A stretch of DNA of 64,000 nucleotides from Onthophagus taurus. Taxonomy: Eukaryota; Arthropoda; Insecta; Coleoptera; Scarabaeidae. The notes beneath the pieces are model-generated. The model did not search any database and was not told the origin of the DNA. It saw only the letters and a program-made list of their open reading frames with translations. Position 1 is the first letter of the stretch. Every line of letters begins with the position of its first letter. A program made the position numbers and the translations under genes. Where the stretch lies: contig NC_091968.1 in the NCBI RefSeq assembly GCF_036711975.1, positions 4,402,001 to 4,466,000 on the forward strand, read 5' to 3'. Positions 1 to 12,100 of this stretch are shown piece after piece.

Positions 1-391
1 CAAGTTCATTGGCATAATCATTCTCATCATCATCATTATCAATAATTAATTCAAAAAATACAGTCTTAACACTCACCGTACTAAAAGTATTATCGAAACA
101 AAAACTGTAATCGCCTTTAGTTTGTGTGGTGAAAGTGTGAGCGTTTCCAGTCTTTTTAAAATCACCAATTAGGACCCTTCCGGTAGGGTCTAATATCTGA
201 AATGATATGTCTAAATCTGTATGAGCCCCATCTATTACTTGATAATCGACTTCCACCGTTTCTTGCTCTTTGATTGTCTCGTAAAAACAATCTTGCCGTC
301 GAGGATCAACATTTATTGTTATTTGCTTTTCTAAAGCAATAACCTTTAAGGTTAGAATTCCTAATAAGACGAAAAATACGTAGAGTTTCAT
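1..391 (-). CDS. p24/TMED family cargo receptor, gamma-type, N-terminal part (runs off the window)
   Basis: Type I membrane protein of the early secretory pathway; p24 proteins cycle between ER and Golgi in COPI/COPII vesicles and help sort cargo. The visible 130 residues begin with a hydrophobic signal peptide (MKLYVFFVLLGILTLKVIA), then a GOLD domain with the cysteine of QDCFYE, the VDYQVIDGA strand, and the second cysteine in YSFCFDNTFST. These two cysteines form the family disulfide. The VDYQVIDGA and CFDNTFST wording fits the gamma subfamily (TMED1/3/5/7; fly p24-1 or opossum) better than alpha, beta or delta. The start is the only Met before the signal peptide. The acidic stretch DNDDDEND marks the start of the linker, so coiled coil, transmembrane helix and cytoplasmic tail lie left of base 1. 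Family assignment is firm; the exact orthologue is not. Confidence 0.85.
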   Translation of the reverse strand, partial: MKLYVFFVLLGILTLKVIALEKQITINVDPRRQDCFYETIKEQETVEVDYQVIDGAHTDLDISFQILDPTGRVLIGDFKKTGNAHTFTTQTKGDYSFCFDNTFSTVSVKTVFFELIIDNDDDENDYANEL

Positions 392-1056
392 CGTCGGCGA
401 GGTTTTTACGATTTTAATATCACAGGGTGGAGTACGTTTTAGTTATTGCTTCGTTTTCGTTACAAAGTTTACATTAATTTGGGTAAAATTAAACAATTTA
501 CGTTGAGATTTGATGATAGTGCATGGATGTTTTAAAATTTGGAGGTAGTTTTTGAACTAATCATTCAATCAAGATGAGAAAGAGAAAAAAGATTTGTGGT
601 TATAAAAATAGAAAGAGATGAGTTATGTTAGGGTCAAAAAGTTAAGTTAAATGAATTTTAATTGATTTATTATAGGAAATTATAAATAAAATAATCCTCA
701 TATTGTACAGATATTATGCCCATAAGTTGACGTGTGTTAGATTGAAATGGCTTCTAATGAATAGGTCTATTGTACAAAATAAATGTAGACGCGGAAAAGT
801 ATATTTTTAATAATGTCGGTAACCGACCATACTTCTATACCGACCAAAACAAAACTACTAAGTACTATCATCGTCTTTAAATATTGATTATTTAAAGACA
901 ATGGTACTATAGATAGGTAATTCCCTTGTATATAGATTCTACTAATAATCTATAATAAATTAATCTATAAACAAAGGTAATTGTTAAAAAACTGCTGGCT
1001 CAACGTTTTTAGCGCCATCTATTGGCACGTGTCTCTCAACTAATCAATTCATTATA
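392..1056. other. Intergenic, upstream region of the TMED gene
   Basis: AT-rich sequence upstream of the minus-strand TMED start. No open frame of note and no repeat I can name apart from the mariner-like relic that begins at 1057. It should contain the TMED promoter and 5' UTR, but I see no diagnostic core-promoter element. Confidence 0.4.
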
Positions 1057-1315
1057 CAGTGCTTCCCAAAAGTAACGGATAAATTCGTTAAAACATTTAA
1101 AAACGGTTTATACGGGTACAAAAATCGCTGAGATGGGTCTAAGGATTTAAATTTTTTTGCTATAGATTTAAAATTTTTTTTTAACAACTAAAATTAATAT
1201 TAGTTACATAAGAAAATTTCCGAGAAAAATTGCCTTAAAGTTTCATGATTTTCCATTCAATTGAGATAAAAAAATAACAGTAGCCATGCGTAACCATAGC
1301 AACCTGTTGTTTTAG
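1057..1315. mobile_element. Mariner-type transposon relic (one end only)
   Basis: Begins after a TA with CAGTGCTTCCCAAAAGTAAC, close to the terminal repeat of the fuller copy at 13825-14473. It runs parallel to the reverse complement of that copy through the blocks around ATTAATATTAGTTACATAAG and GTAGCCATG to CATAGCAACC. The opposite end and any coding sequence are missing, so this is a truncated copy of the same family. Confidence 0.65.
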
Positions 1316-1783
1316 ATATTTTATTACGACAATAATCATAGACAATAATTAATTTTTGATATGTGAAACAGTTGGTTGCAGTATTAAGTCCATTTTTTTT
1401 TCAATATTTGTGTTTTTGATTGTTCTTTAAGTATTTTTTTTCACTCTTTCCAATGGAGACGTGTATTAAGTTAAGTTTTTTCCCGTTCGCTAGATAGGTT
1501 CAGATTATTGATATTAAGTCCTCCATTAAACAGAACCAAATACTATTAATGATTTTCAAAAGATATCCAATATTTAGATATTAAGTGCGGATTTAATATT
1601 GTTTTGTTTCACTGTACATCAGTTGTTATAATATTAAGACACATTCAGTCACATTATTTTGTTCGCGAAGTTGGCAGGAATTATTTGATAATGCTTTGAT
1701 GCTTTAATATTCCTAGTAGTAACCTCACTTTTGACACATGGGTTTAACACAACATGTTTTGTTATTGATTCCTTTTAGCTTCT

Positions 1784-2606
1784 GTGGCAGATAACACGCA
1801 CGATAATATTACAACTGATGCCGAGATCGTCATGGAAATATATCCGACCACTAATAGCACGCAGGGTATCCCTCATGAAAATGTGAAAATTATTGCAACC
1901 GGATGTGGCTATGCTACAGGGGATGTAATTTTTTTGAATAACGGTGTTGTCAATACCATCTCTGTTAGTAAAAACAATGTGCCTTTTGTCAATACAGAAG
2001 AAATTCTCAGAAATAATACAGACGAGTCTCAGATATCAAAAAGCTCCTCAGAGCATTTTGTTGTAAACAATGTAAATGAAGATAAAAATAGCGAATTCAA
2101 GAAAACTTCTAAAATTAATATTTTTGAAAATATTATTATTCAAAATAATGACAGTGGACTGCAATATAAAGCAAATGAAGTAGACGCAAATAATTTGCAA
2201 CATATGGAAGGCTGTACTTTGTCCAAGGATCCACCCAGGAAAAGGCTGTAGAAATTCGAGAAACTACAGGAAAGAAAAGAAAAAGAAATTCTGTCAATTA
2301 GAAGAAAAACATTAGAAAGCAAAGGAGAGCTGCTGGCGAAGAATATCAGTCAACCACCAATAAGATAATATTATTGGAAATGAATACAAATTTTGGAATA
2401 GTAGCATCGAAGTTGACCAGAAAAGACAATTTATAGTTAGCTGTATTGAAGAAGTTCCAGTTAACCGTGTTCGTGCTAGAACGGGATCTCGTGCTGGAAA
2501 AAGAACAACGTTGTTGAAGTATTTTTTATTGCGTAAATGGTAAAAAGTTGAGTGTGTGTCGTACTTATTTTCTTTACTCCTTAAATATATCCCAAACCTC
2601 TGTATA
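1784..2606 (+). pseudogene. N-terminal part of a DUF7869-family transposon protein, broken
   Basis: A 155-codon open frame starts at 1784 just after a TTTTAG acceptor-like site (MADNTHDN...), is low in complexity and ends at 2251 with the basic tail PPRKRL. Reading continues after stops and shifts: around 2390-2500 a W-x-rich stretch (FWNSSIEVDQKRQF, then VPVNRVRARTGSRAGKR), then at about 2526 FYCVNGKKLSVCRTYFLYSL. That last block is a hallmark of the N-terminal half of the insect DUF7869 protein family. The frame is destroyed by at least two shifts and ends where a LINE fragment begins. Family assignment is by motif resemblance and is moderate; the first 150 residues I do not recognise. Confidence 0.45.
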
Positions 2607-3870
2607 TAAAATATACTCTTTTTGGGGTATATAAAAAGTAATTCTTTACTCAGTGAAGGACAGAATGGGTTCGTACATGGTCGTGGAACTGATACTGCTC
2701 TTTTTGAACTTTTTACGAGTATTCTAGATGCCTACGAAAAAAATGAACACGTTTGTACTATAAGCTTGGACCTGTCTAAGGCTTTTGATTGTGTACATAG
2801 ACAATTTGGCCACCAACATAGACAGTTGGTGGCCAAACTTGAGCATTACGGGTTTAGGGGTCCTGCAAAACACATAATTACTTCGTATTTAAATAATAGA
2901 TCACATACGACGAAAGTTATAAGCTATGAAGGTGCTCCAGTAATATCAACTACGAAGTATACAAGGTATGGAGTACCACAGGGTACCTACTGGGTCCTCT
3001 ACTTTTCGTCATTTTTATAAATGACCTGCTATTACACGACATGAATTGTAATTTAACAAGTTATGCAGACGATACTACCGTATCAGTCACCGGTTCAACT
3101 TTAAACGAAATGATGGATAGTAATACGTTGAACGCTCTAAAAAAGTGGTTTGATAGTAATAATCTAATAATGAACGAAGATAAAAGTGGTCTTTGACAAT
3201 AAATTAGTTAATAAATCTCCTACAATCTACGATATTGAGCTACGACAGGAGATTAAAATTTTGAGTGTTCATCTTGATAGTTCTATGAAGTTTAAGTGTC
3301 ACATGGAACAACTCTGTTATAAGCTATTAAAATCTACATTTGGTCTTAGAGCGATTAAAAATACAACTACCAAAAGATTGCCAAGATTTTCTATTCTAGT
3401 AACATCGAATCACATTTAAGATATTTAATAATTACGTGGGGAGCATCTGTACAGTTCAGTAATGTCTTTAAACTTCAGAAAAAAGCGATAAGAGTGTTAT
3501 GTAATCTTAAGTATAATAAATCGTGTAGACAACGATTTATTATAGGCGATTTACATCCTCGAATGCTCAATATTTGTTTTCAAACATAAAAACTATTTTC
3601 AACAATCTGTTAAGACAAACCAATATGTTACTAGACATAATCATATCTTCATGCTCCCTAAACATAGGTTAAATTTATATGAAAAAGGTCCCTTGTATTC
3701 ATGTGTGAAAAACTGGAATAACATCCCTGTAGAAATCAAATTAATAATTAGGTTAAACTTATTTAAGACAAATATGCGATATTTACTTTGTAATTTAGTA
3801 GCGGAAATGCAAACCATGGACTTGAAGAATACGAATCTTACTTTTACAATAATAAAAAAACTATAAATAA
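2607..3870 (+). pseudogene. Non-LTR retrotransposon reverse transcriptase fragment (Jockey-like), frameshifted
   Basis: RT palm and thumb pieces in several frames: LSEGQNGFVHGRGTDTALFE, then LDLSKAFDCVH (first catalytic Asp), GVPQGT, YADDTT at about 3062 (catalytic YADD), then VHLDSSMKFKCH and the C-terminal HRLNLYEKGPLYSCVKNWNN ending near 3866. Endonuclease and fingers are absent, so the copy is 5'-truncated, as is usual for LINEs. There is a small local duplication inside the DCVHRQ region (about 2800-2840) and several frameshifts. Order and wording of motifs fit the Jockey superfamily. It is inserted downstream of the DUF7869-type frame. Confidence 0.8.
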
Positions 3871-4508
3871 TCAAACCTTTTTCATATCTAAAGTGGTTCT
3901 TATGAAATTTTATGAGAAACACCTGGAGTATTATATTTTAAAACAGATTTTAATCAAAAAAATTTTGAAGTTGATTTCAATAGAGCCACTAAAAGACTAA
4001 CACGAAAAGATAAAAGTACCGTTAATTCTAAGGAAGTTATTCCCAAGCTAACTTATTGCTGCTGAAACTAATAAGAAAGTAAACTATTTCACTAAAACCT
4101 ATTTCAACTAAAAAGTATAATGATTTGCAAAAGTGACTAACATGGGTACCTAACGGATTCGATGAATACTTTAAAAATCTTTCACATGGTAATCTCAAGG
4201 AAGACGACTGAAAAATGCAATGATTTTTATTTTAATTCTTTGTGTTACTTGAATTTTAAGATTGATAGTTTTCGTTTACAACATTTTGAAGTGATCTCAC
4301 TCATTAAATAATATTTCATAATTTTAAGTGTTTTGTTGCCTTTTGTTACCCATTATTAATTGTACTCTATTTTTTAATTCAGAGGAGTATTTTCAAATAG
4401 AAGCGCCAAAAAGAAGGGTTGCTATTGGTCAATTTTAAGCAAAAATTACACTAGGAAAATTCGAGATGTTGCCAGCCGCCTAAAAACATTCAGATTTCTA
4501 GTTTGAGA
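3871..4508. other. Unassigned AT-rich sequence
   Basis: Follows the LINE fragment. No coding potential or internal repeat that I can support; it may be 3' LINE sequence plus the interior of the surrounding transposon. Confidence 0.3.
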
Positions 4509-5420
4509 GCGCCCTAGTGTTTAGCCGTACGTCTCTTAAGACGGCTAAACCCGAATGATTCTAGTTGTAGGTCTAGTGTTAGTTCTAGTGGTAGTGCTAG
4601 TGTAAAACTTCTTCAAATTTTTATTTATGTTCTCAAAATTATTTTCATTTACGAACTCTTTTGTCTTTTTTATGTATTGTTATTTTTTCATTATAACCAT
4701 TCCTACATTTTTGTCTGCTAGAGTTAATATTAGATCATCATCTTTAATTTTCTGTTTTATATTCTTGATAATGTTGTGTTCTTCTTCTGCCTTCTTGTCT
4801 CTCTTTCTTCGCAACTGTTCTCGATTCTTTTCTTCCTTTATTAGCATTAGTTAAATATCTTTGTTGATTATATTTTCTCTTTCATGTCCTTATATTGCTG
4901 CTTGAATCTCCATTGACAGCGTTTGTAGGTCCATTTGGTTTCTTGGGGCATATTTTAGTCCTTTTTGTAATATTTCTTCTTCTTTTTTTATCAAATACTG
5001 TGGAAGTAGTGTCAGTTTTGGATGAAACCTATGTATTTCTGTCTGTTTTTCAACCTTTTCCTTTCTTTTCCTTTCTCCTAATTTGTTAAGTTTTTTGTGT
5101 TTTTTCTTTCGTATTTCTGAAGACGCACGGCTAAACCCGAAACTTTCTAATTCTAGGTCTATCTACTGCTAGTGTTAGTACTAGTTTTAGTTCAATAAAA
5201 ATATACGACATAGTAATATCTTATGCTAACTAGCTACCACTACCACTAGAACTAACACTAGATCGAGAACTAGAAACATTCCTGTTTAGCCGCACGTCTC
5301 TCAAGACGGCTAAACTCGAATGATTCTAGTTCTAAGTCTTGTGTTAGTTCTAGTGATAATGTAAAACTAGAAGTTCTAGGTCTAGTGGTAGTTCTAGTTC
5401 AATAAAAACTTTTCATTTTA
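4509..5420. repeat. Palindromic TCTAGT-type satellite, two short blocks (4509-4612 and 5105-5420) with a T-rich spacer
   Basis: Each block contains the hairpin GTTTAGCCG...CGGCTAAAC (centres near 4535 and 5305) followed by the hexamer run based on TCTAGT/TCTAGG/GTTAGT. The spacer 4613-5104 is polypyrimidine-rich (TTCTTTTT-type) and gives spurious open frames. Same family as the larger arrays further right. Confidence 0.8.
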
Positions 5421-6121
5421 CTCCTCCGAATTAAAAAATTGAGTATAGTTATAAATGATATGAATTAATTTTTGTATTACAAAATTGCAATTATACAAAT
5501 TTGCATTGTTCTATCATAAGTTTTTAACAATAATTAAGTATCAAGTCTCACGTATCTATAAATTAGTAGGAGCTAAACAGTGTTAAGTCACCAAATAGAG
5601 TATTAAGTCAAAAGATATTAAGTCCATTGCTAGAACCAAATAATATTAAGTATCTCAATTATTTTAAAATTATTTAAAAAAATTAATCTAGGAGCTTTGT
5701 TATTATCAGCTTTAGTTATCTTCCAAAATTATAACTGGGAAAATAATAACCCAAGCTCTCCTATTACAAGAATAATGGGTTTGAAAAACATCATTTAAAA
5801 TCTTCAAATTGCTCTCTTGTAAAATTTAAAAAATGTCACTTAATACTGTTTGGCTCTGAGGTCCAAATTTGAACATTAAAGAAATACTTTTGGCGGGACA
5901 TTCAAAAAAAATTCGCGCATCAGTTTGATATAAATATGCGCAGATCAATAAATTGAATCATTCCCTAGATGTCGCTATGTTCGAGAAAACAACAATTGTG
6001 TTAAAAGAACTAATTTTCCGATGTAAAGTATCAAATTTTCCACAACAATTGTTATAAATATGAAAGAATTTGTATCAAATCGTGATTGTTAATTAAACCA
6101 AGTGTTATAATTTGGTAAAAA

Positions 6122-9100
6122 ATGTCAAAAATCGACGGAATGGGACTTGGATATTCTTATCATTTACCCACAGCGGGCTTAGGACTAAAAATTAGAAACT
6201 CTTTGTCACAATTTAGTGACCTTTTCAGTGAATTTAATAAATATATAGCTCCGGCTTATCACCATGATAGGTGTGAAAGGTAATCAAAAAAAATCATTTT
6301 TATGTTTATAATTAAGTTTTCCTTTTTAGAAGTGTTCAAATGCGTTTATATTCGATGCATAAACGCGAATTTGTCATGGTTTTTATAGCATTTTTTGGAT
6401 GTTTAGGGTTGGGAATTTTTATTGGATTAGCCGGTAAGTTGGCTACAAATTCAAAGTTACTTCAAAATTTAACTCTAATAAAATTTAAGGTCCACCTATC
6501 ACTAAAACGACCGAATGCGATGCTAAATCATCATGTGATACAACAAATAAGACTATTTCACCTTCCGAGATGGCCACAGGTCCTTTTACAATGAGATCAC
6601 CAGCTATGACAAGTTATAATCAACAAATGTGGTTAATAGCGAAGTTAGCTACAGATAATACTGATGGTGATTAAATTTAAATGTCAATTAATACTTTTTA
6701 ATTGGTAATTTTTTTAGATGAAATTTTTGATAAAAGTTTTCAAATAAGCGTTACAATTGAAGGTTTAACACAGGATCATAAACCAATTCCGATTTTGAAT
6801 AATTCTAGGAATAGGACGAGACATTTACGTTGTAATAAACGGTATTGCGATGAATTTATTGTGTTACATTTGGGGTTTTTGGATTATACACATTATATTA
6901 TAACGGTGAGGTTTTTTGGGTTGGAATGGTTTCATCATAGATATACTATTAAGGAGTTAAAGTTTTACGTAAGATTTTTTTGGTTACTATAAACACCAAA
7001 GAATTTAAAACTGATTTTAATTAATTTTTAGTTTGTAACTTATAATCCAGCTTTTACACAAATCGAAATATGGTTTCGATTTATCTTTTTAATTTCAACG
7101 TTTATTATAACCGTAAGTAAAATTTGAAACAAGATACATCGAAATAATTCATTTTGTGATTTTAGACATGGTTTATTTATAAATTAAAAAATTATGCTAT
7201 TTTCGATTGGTCTATCGAGCAGAAATGGATGTCGATTTTATTATTTTTGTTACTATTTTATAACAGTAAGTTAAAAAAAATTGAATTTATTTAAAAGGAA
7301 CCTAAAATTTGGATAAAACTTTTAGATCCGCTATTCCCAATGACATTTTTGATTAATTCTTGGATACCCGGAATGATCGATGCCTTATCACAAGCAACAT
7401 TTCTATCTGCACTTTTACTATTTTGGTTGTGCGTTTATCATGGGTTACGACAAAACGAACGAAGAATTTTGTCGTTTTATTTCCCAAAATTTTTCATCGT
7501 CGGTGTTTTATGGCTTTGTGCCCTAATTATGGCCACTTGGGAAAAATGTAATGAATTAAAAGATCCAACTTATAGCCATATAAACGATGCAGGAAGTTAT
7601 TATGTAAATTATTATTTTCTTTTATTCTTAATATCATGTAGGGTAAATCATATAATTATTGGACAGCACAGATTTATTTTAAAAACCAGAACTTTGCGCA
7701 GGTTTATGTATCATAGTCTGAAATCTGATTTAAAGTTGAGGTGTTAAGTTAACCTGAACATCGTCGGTGCTTTTTGCTAAAAGTTTTGACTAGGTTTGTG
7801 TTTTTTTTGTGAGTTTAATTGTGAAACATTAAGGTAAGTTATGATTATTACCCAACTCCAAAATGTAGTTTATGGTTTGTAGAATGGTGCAACGTAGTTA
7901 TTATTTATAAAAGCTGGTCAAAATGCGATCATGTGATCCCAGACACATGTTGTTGGTGATTCAAGAAATGCAGAAAGGTAAATCTTCTCTAAGAGATATT
8001 ACCAACAAATATAATGTGCCCAAATCAACACTTGATTTTAAAATCAAACATTCAGGACGTAAAGAGAGTTTTGGGCCGTGTACCATAATAATAAGGAGAT
8101 AAAGGAGATGGCTGATAGATGTTTTCCTAGGAATAAAGAAAATATATTATATTAATGAGCGTTCAGAACTTTCTGAAAGAAAATCCAAGGAAAAATCCCT
8201 TTGCAAATAACAAACATTTATTATTTGATATTATGTTGTTACGGGGGATGGATTGCGCCGAAGAAGAAACAACAGTTGTTGAATAAAACGATAGTATATT
8301 GTTTTATATGGAAGAGAAGCAGTGCTTTTTATGGCGTGGTCTGTCGCTTAGCGACGAACGCAGTGAGTCGCTAATGACAGATGAGCCGTTAAAATTGTGG
8401 CGTGTCCGACAGTTTGCCGGACGAACGAAGTGAGTCCGGCAATGACGGACCAGCCACAAACGAATCTGCTTCTCTTCCGAATAAAACATAGTATTTTTTC
8501 TTCAAACGTTGCAAATAATACGGCGCTAAAGTGAAATGTTCTTCAACGTTATGGCGCTAAAGTGAAATTTACTTTAGCGCCATAACGCTGAAGTACTTTT
8601 TTGCTATGTTGATCTTAGCAACCGTCGTTATGCAACAATGACTTACTTCTACCGCGAGTAAACACGACAACAAAGTTGTCATTTAATGACGTTTGAAGAA
8701 AAAATAATTTATTTACAAAATATGTACAAAAAAAAACCCTCAAAAGTTTTTTTTTAAGACGAAAGGGGTCGTCTTCGAATTGGCGGTTGAAGTGCTGGCT
8801 TGTTGTCGCTGTTGTTGTCGCTTCGGAGTTCGGTTGGAATTGACCGCTGATGGAAACCCGGCCGCCTTAAATAGGCGCCCTTGGGTAAAACCCTATCAAC
8901 CGGGCGTTGTGGTTGGTTGGCGACCGTCCGATCCGTAGGTAGGGTTGACGACCAATGGCCAAGCAGGTCGAACGGCGCTCAATTCGTACTTGGTGACACC
9001 CCCTCCCGCAAGGCGCTGGTTCGGGCTGCGCAGGTGGGTGTCGATGTGGTGGAGGAGCCAGACGTAGGTCGTTGATGTGGCCTTTGCTGGGCTCTGCAGT

Positions 9101-12100
9101 CTGGTGTCTGCGGATCCAGTACGTTGTAGGTCCGGCCTCCTCTATAACCATGTGGGGTCCTATCCAACGAGGACCAAACGGCGTCGCCACATGAGCCCGC
9201 TCCATTACGAGCTGCCTTGGCAGGAACCGCCTGGGTGGTGGTACAGCCCCAGTGTATCGCTGGCGGTATCGGTGCTCGTTCCTGTGCGCTCGTCTTCTTC
9301 TCTCGGCCCGTCCTGCCGCTGGCTGTTGACCATCTTCTCTACTTCACGGGCGATAAATTCCTTTTTGGTATAGGAGCAGCGGTATGGTGGTAGTCGAAAC
9401 GGCCTTGCTCCTTCGGTGAGCTCCAGTTTGTGCTGAGTTGCCCCTGTGGTACTCTTATGGGAGTCGGTAAACACGTCGGGGAAGGCACGAAGCGTCGTTA
9501 AAAAAGCCTCTTTGTGTTTGTCCGGAAATTGGTGACGGATAGTACTGACGTCCAGAGCGGGCAGTGGCGCAGTGGAGTTGCCCCGTCGGAAGTACATCGT
9601 GGTCCTCTTCTCTTTCCCGAAGTGAAAACAGCCTCGTTGGAAATCGAGGATCACCCCTTGGTCGCGGAACCAGGGATCCCCAAAAACAAACGGGGTGCTG
9701 AGTCGGGGAACCACCAAAAACTGCTGGGTGCACTGGAGTCCACCGATGGTGAACTCGATTTCGGCCTTCCCGAGGATGGGCAGCTGGGCATTCGGGTCCG
9801 CTTGGGTGGCGTAAGTGTCTCCCAGCGGTTTATAAGACGCGACGGCTCTTGAGCTGACGAAGTTGCTTGTCGAGCCGGAATCCAGGAGAGCTAGGCTGCG
9901 CCTTCCTGCTACCTCGAGTATTACAGTTGAGCGGCTGGAGCAACCAGGTTCCTCCAATGTGGAGATTACTGCGGCCGTCCGGGTTGTCCTGGGCGAACGG
10001 CCGCCGTTTCGTTTCCCGAACCGGTGCTGCGTTGTAGGGGACAGTCACGGTTCCAATGGTACCCGGGGCAGTACCAGCATCGGGGCACCTTCTTCTTGGG
10101 GTCCTCGTTGTCCCCTTCAGGAGTCTTCTTACCCTTTGGAGATGGTGTTGTGGGTTGTTTGAGGAGGCCCGACTTCTTCAGAAGCGCCTCCGTGCGAATT
10201 GCTTTGTGTCGCAACTCGTGTATATTGGCCGGCGTGGGGGACAGGTGCAGCTGTAGCTGAGGTAGCAGCAGGGCAACCATCATTCCAATGTCGTCGTCCG
10301 GTTTTCGGTGCAGACGACGGGCTTGCAGGTGTTTGCGTTTCAAAAACGCCTGCACCGATTCATCAGTCTGCTGATGGCGGCTGAAATATTGGCCGTTGAC
10401 TTGTGCCAATATTTGCGGACTGTTGAACCTTTCCAACAGCGCTTGGTGAAATTCCGCGAAGGACATCTCCAAATCATCGAATGCACTCCACCACACAGCG
10501 GCATCTTCTCGAAGAAAACTGGTCGCTTTCTTTGTTTGTTCCGCTGATGGAATGCCGGTGTCAGTGAAATATGTCTTTATTACCTTGATGAATTCTGCAG
10601 GATCCTCCAAGGAATCGCCGGTGAAGCACGGGGGCTCGGCTTTTGGGATGCAGACATGTTCGGCCAATAACTTTGACAGGGCGCAAACCTGTGTCTGAAC
10701 GGTCGCACTGTCTTGTTTCGGTTCTTCGGTAGTCTTCCCCATCTTCTGCGTTTGGGATTCTTTTCCTTTCTTCTCTTCTTTAATCGGTTGGGTGGGCCCC
10801 TCTTCTTCTGAAGAGCTTGCCAAATCTTCCTTCGTCGGATATGGCCGTGTCGACAATGAACGGCTTCTCGTTGTTGGTCCTTTTGGCATTATCGGGCCAT
10901 ACGTTGGGCGCCAATTGTTACGGGGGATGGATTGCGCCGAAGAAGAAACAACAGTTGTTGAATAAAACGAAATAATTTATTTACAAAATATGTACAAAAA
11001 AAAACCCTCAAAAGTTTTTTTTAAGACGAAAGGGGTCGTCTTCGAATTGGCGGTTGAAGTGCTGGCTTGTTGTCGCTGTTATCGTTGTCGCTGCTGTTGT
11101 CGCTTCGGAGTTCGGTTGGAATTTCCCGCTGATGGAAACCCGGCCGCCTTAAATAGGCGCCCTTGGGTAAAACCCTATCAACCGGGCGTTGTGGTTGGTT
11201 GGCGACCGTCCGATCCGTAGGTAGGGTTGACGACCAATGGCCAAGCAGATCGAACGGCGCTCAATTCGTACTTGGTGACAATGTCATCCTGATATTACAT
11301 TTAGGATCTCAAAAAGAGTAATGGCCGCAAGCAGTTGCGTGTCAGAAAACGACATAAGAAAATGGTTTGAAGAGATAGAGGGATGCATAAAAAAGAAAAA
11401 TTTAGAAACTGTATTAAAAGATCCTAATAGAATATTTTTAATAGCGATGAAACAAGTTTTAATACAGGGTCATCCACGACGACCGTCCATTAGAACTTTA
11501 CAGGGTTCTGGCCAAAATTAAAATTTGAAAATTCAGATTTAAGTATTATCAACTGCGTTCTCTTCGACTAAAATATTTTCAGATTTCTAGCACTTCCGGT
11601 TATACCGGAAGTCGCCACCTACTTTATTTTTTTAAATGGAACACCCTATATTTTTACAAATTTGGATTTGTCTGTTTTCAAGGTTTATGAATAACTTTAC
11701 TTTTTGCAATTTGATTCGGCCGTTCTCGAGTTATTCGAATTTTTCTAGAAAAATCTGCTCTAGCAGACATTTGTTCAAAAAATCAGAGAACACTCGATTT
11801 TTGGGATATCAATTTAGGATTCAGAAGATGCTTAAGCAACATGATGGAGTATGTTTTGGTACCGAGTATGGCTGTCTAGAACGTTTGGTCACTTTACTAT
11901 GGCACGATAACTTTTCGATGCTTGGAAGTACCATAACTTCATTTTTTTAAATGGCACCCCCCATATTTTATTACTTAGTCGTCTTCGGTGTCTCTTTTTA
12001 CATCTTTTATATCCGATATGTCCTATACCTAACATTTATAGTTTGGAAGATAATTAGAGTTTTTTGAAAAATACACACACATCGATATTTAACCTAGTGT

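Larger units (their letters stand above)
1379..5848 (+). mobile_element. Candidate DNA transposon with CAGTATTAAGT ends and a DUF7869-type gene
   Basis: The left end reads CAGTATTAAGTCCATTTTTT and the right end, reverse-complemented, CAGTATTAAGTGACATTTTT. Inside both ends the motif TATTAAGTC or close variants recurs (about 1383, 1466, 1514, 1580, 1631 on the left; 5580, 5601, 5617, 5648 on the right), which is typical of subterminal transposase-binding repeats. The interior starts with an open frame (1784-2606) that resembles the N-terminal part of the insect protein family whose C-terminal part is at 39122-40297. A LINE fragment and satellite blocks have since inserted. No clear target-site duplication is visible. 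Its right end lies only about 270 bp upstream of the TMEM181 start codon. Confidence 0.5.
8237..8998 (-). repeat. 3' LTR of the gypsy-type element, carrying two MITE insertions
   Basis: Matches the other LTR from TGTTACGGGGGATGG to GTACTTGGTGACA, but is about 400 bp longer because two small inverted-repeat elements occupy 8292-8704. Confidence 0.88.
8237..11280 (-). mobile_element. Gypsy-type LTR retrotransposon, internally deleted (gag and protease only)
   Basis: Two LTRs (8237-8998 and 10916-11280) in the same orientation with TG...CA ends and a 4-bp target duplication ATGT on both sides (8233-8236, 11281-11284). The coding strand is minus: gag (10889-9966), protease plus the entry to RT (9957-9205), then directly the integrase C-terminal tail (9205-8867). 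RT, RNase H and the integrase core are missing, so it cannot move on its own. GC content is clearly higher than the flanking DNA. The polypurine tract GCGGGAGGGGG abuts the 3' LTR at 8999-9009. Confidence 0.88.

Noticed and set aside
4627..5089. Two plus-strand hydrophobic frames that look like membrane proteins
   Set aside because: They come from a T/C-rich spacer between satellite blocks; composition alone explains the Phe/Leu/Ser content.
8867..10889. Endogenous retrovirus with envelope
   Set aside because: No third frame with signal peptide or membrane anchor; only gag, protease and an integrase tail lie between the LTRs.
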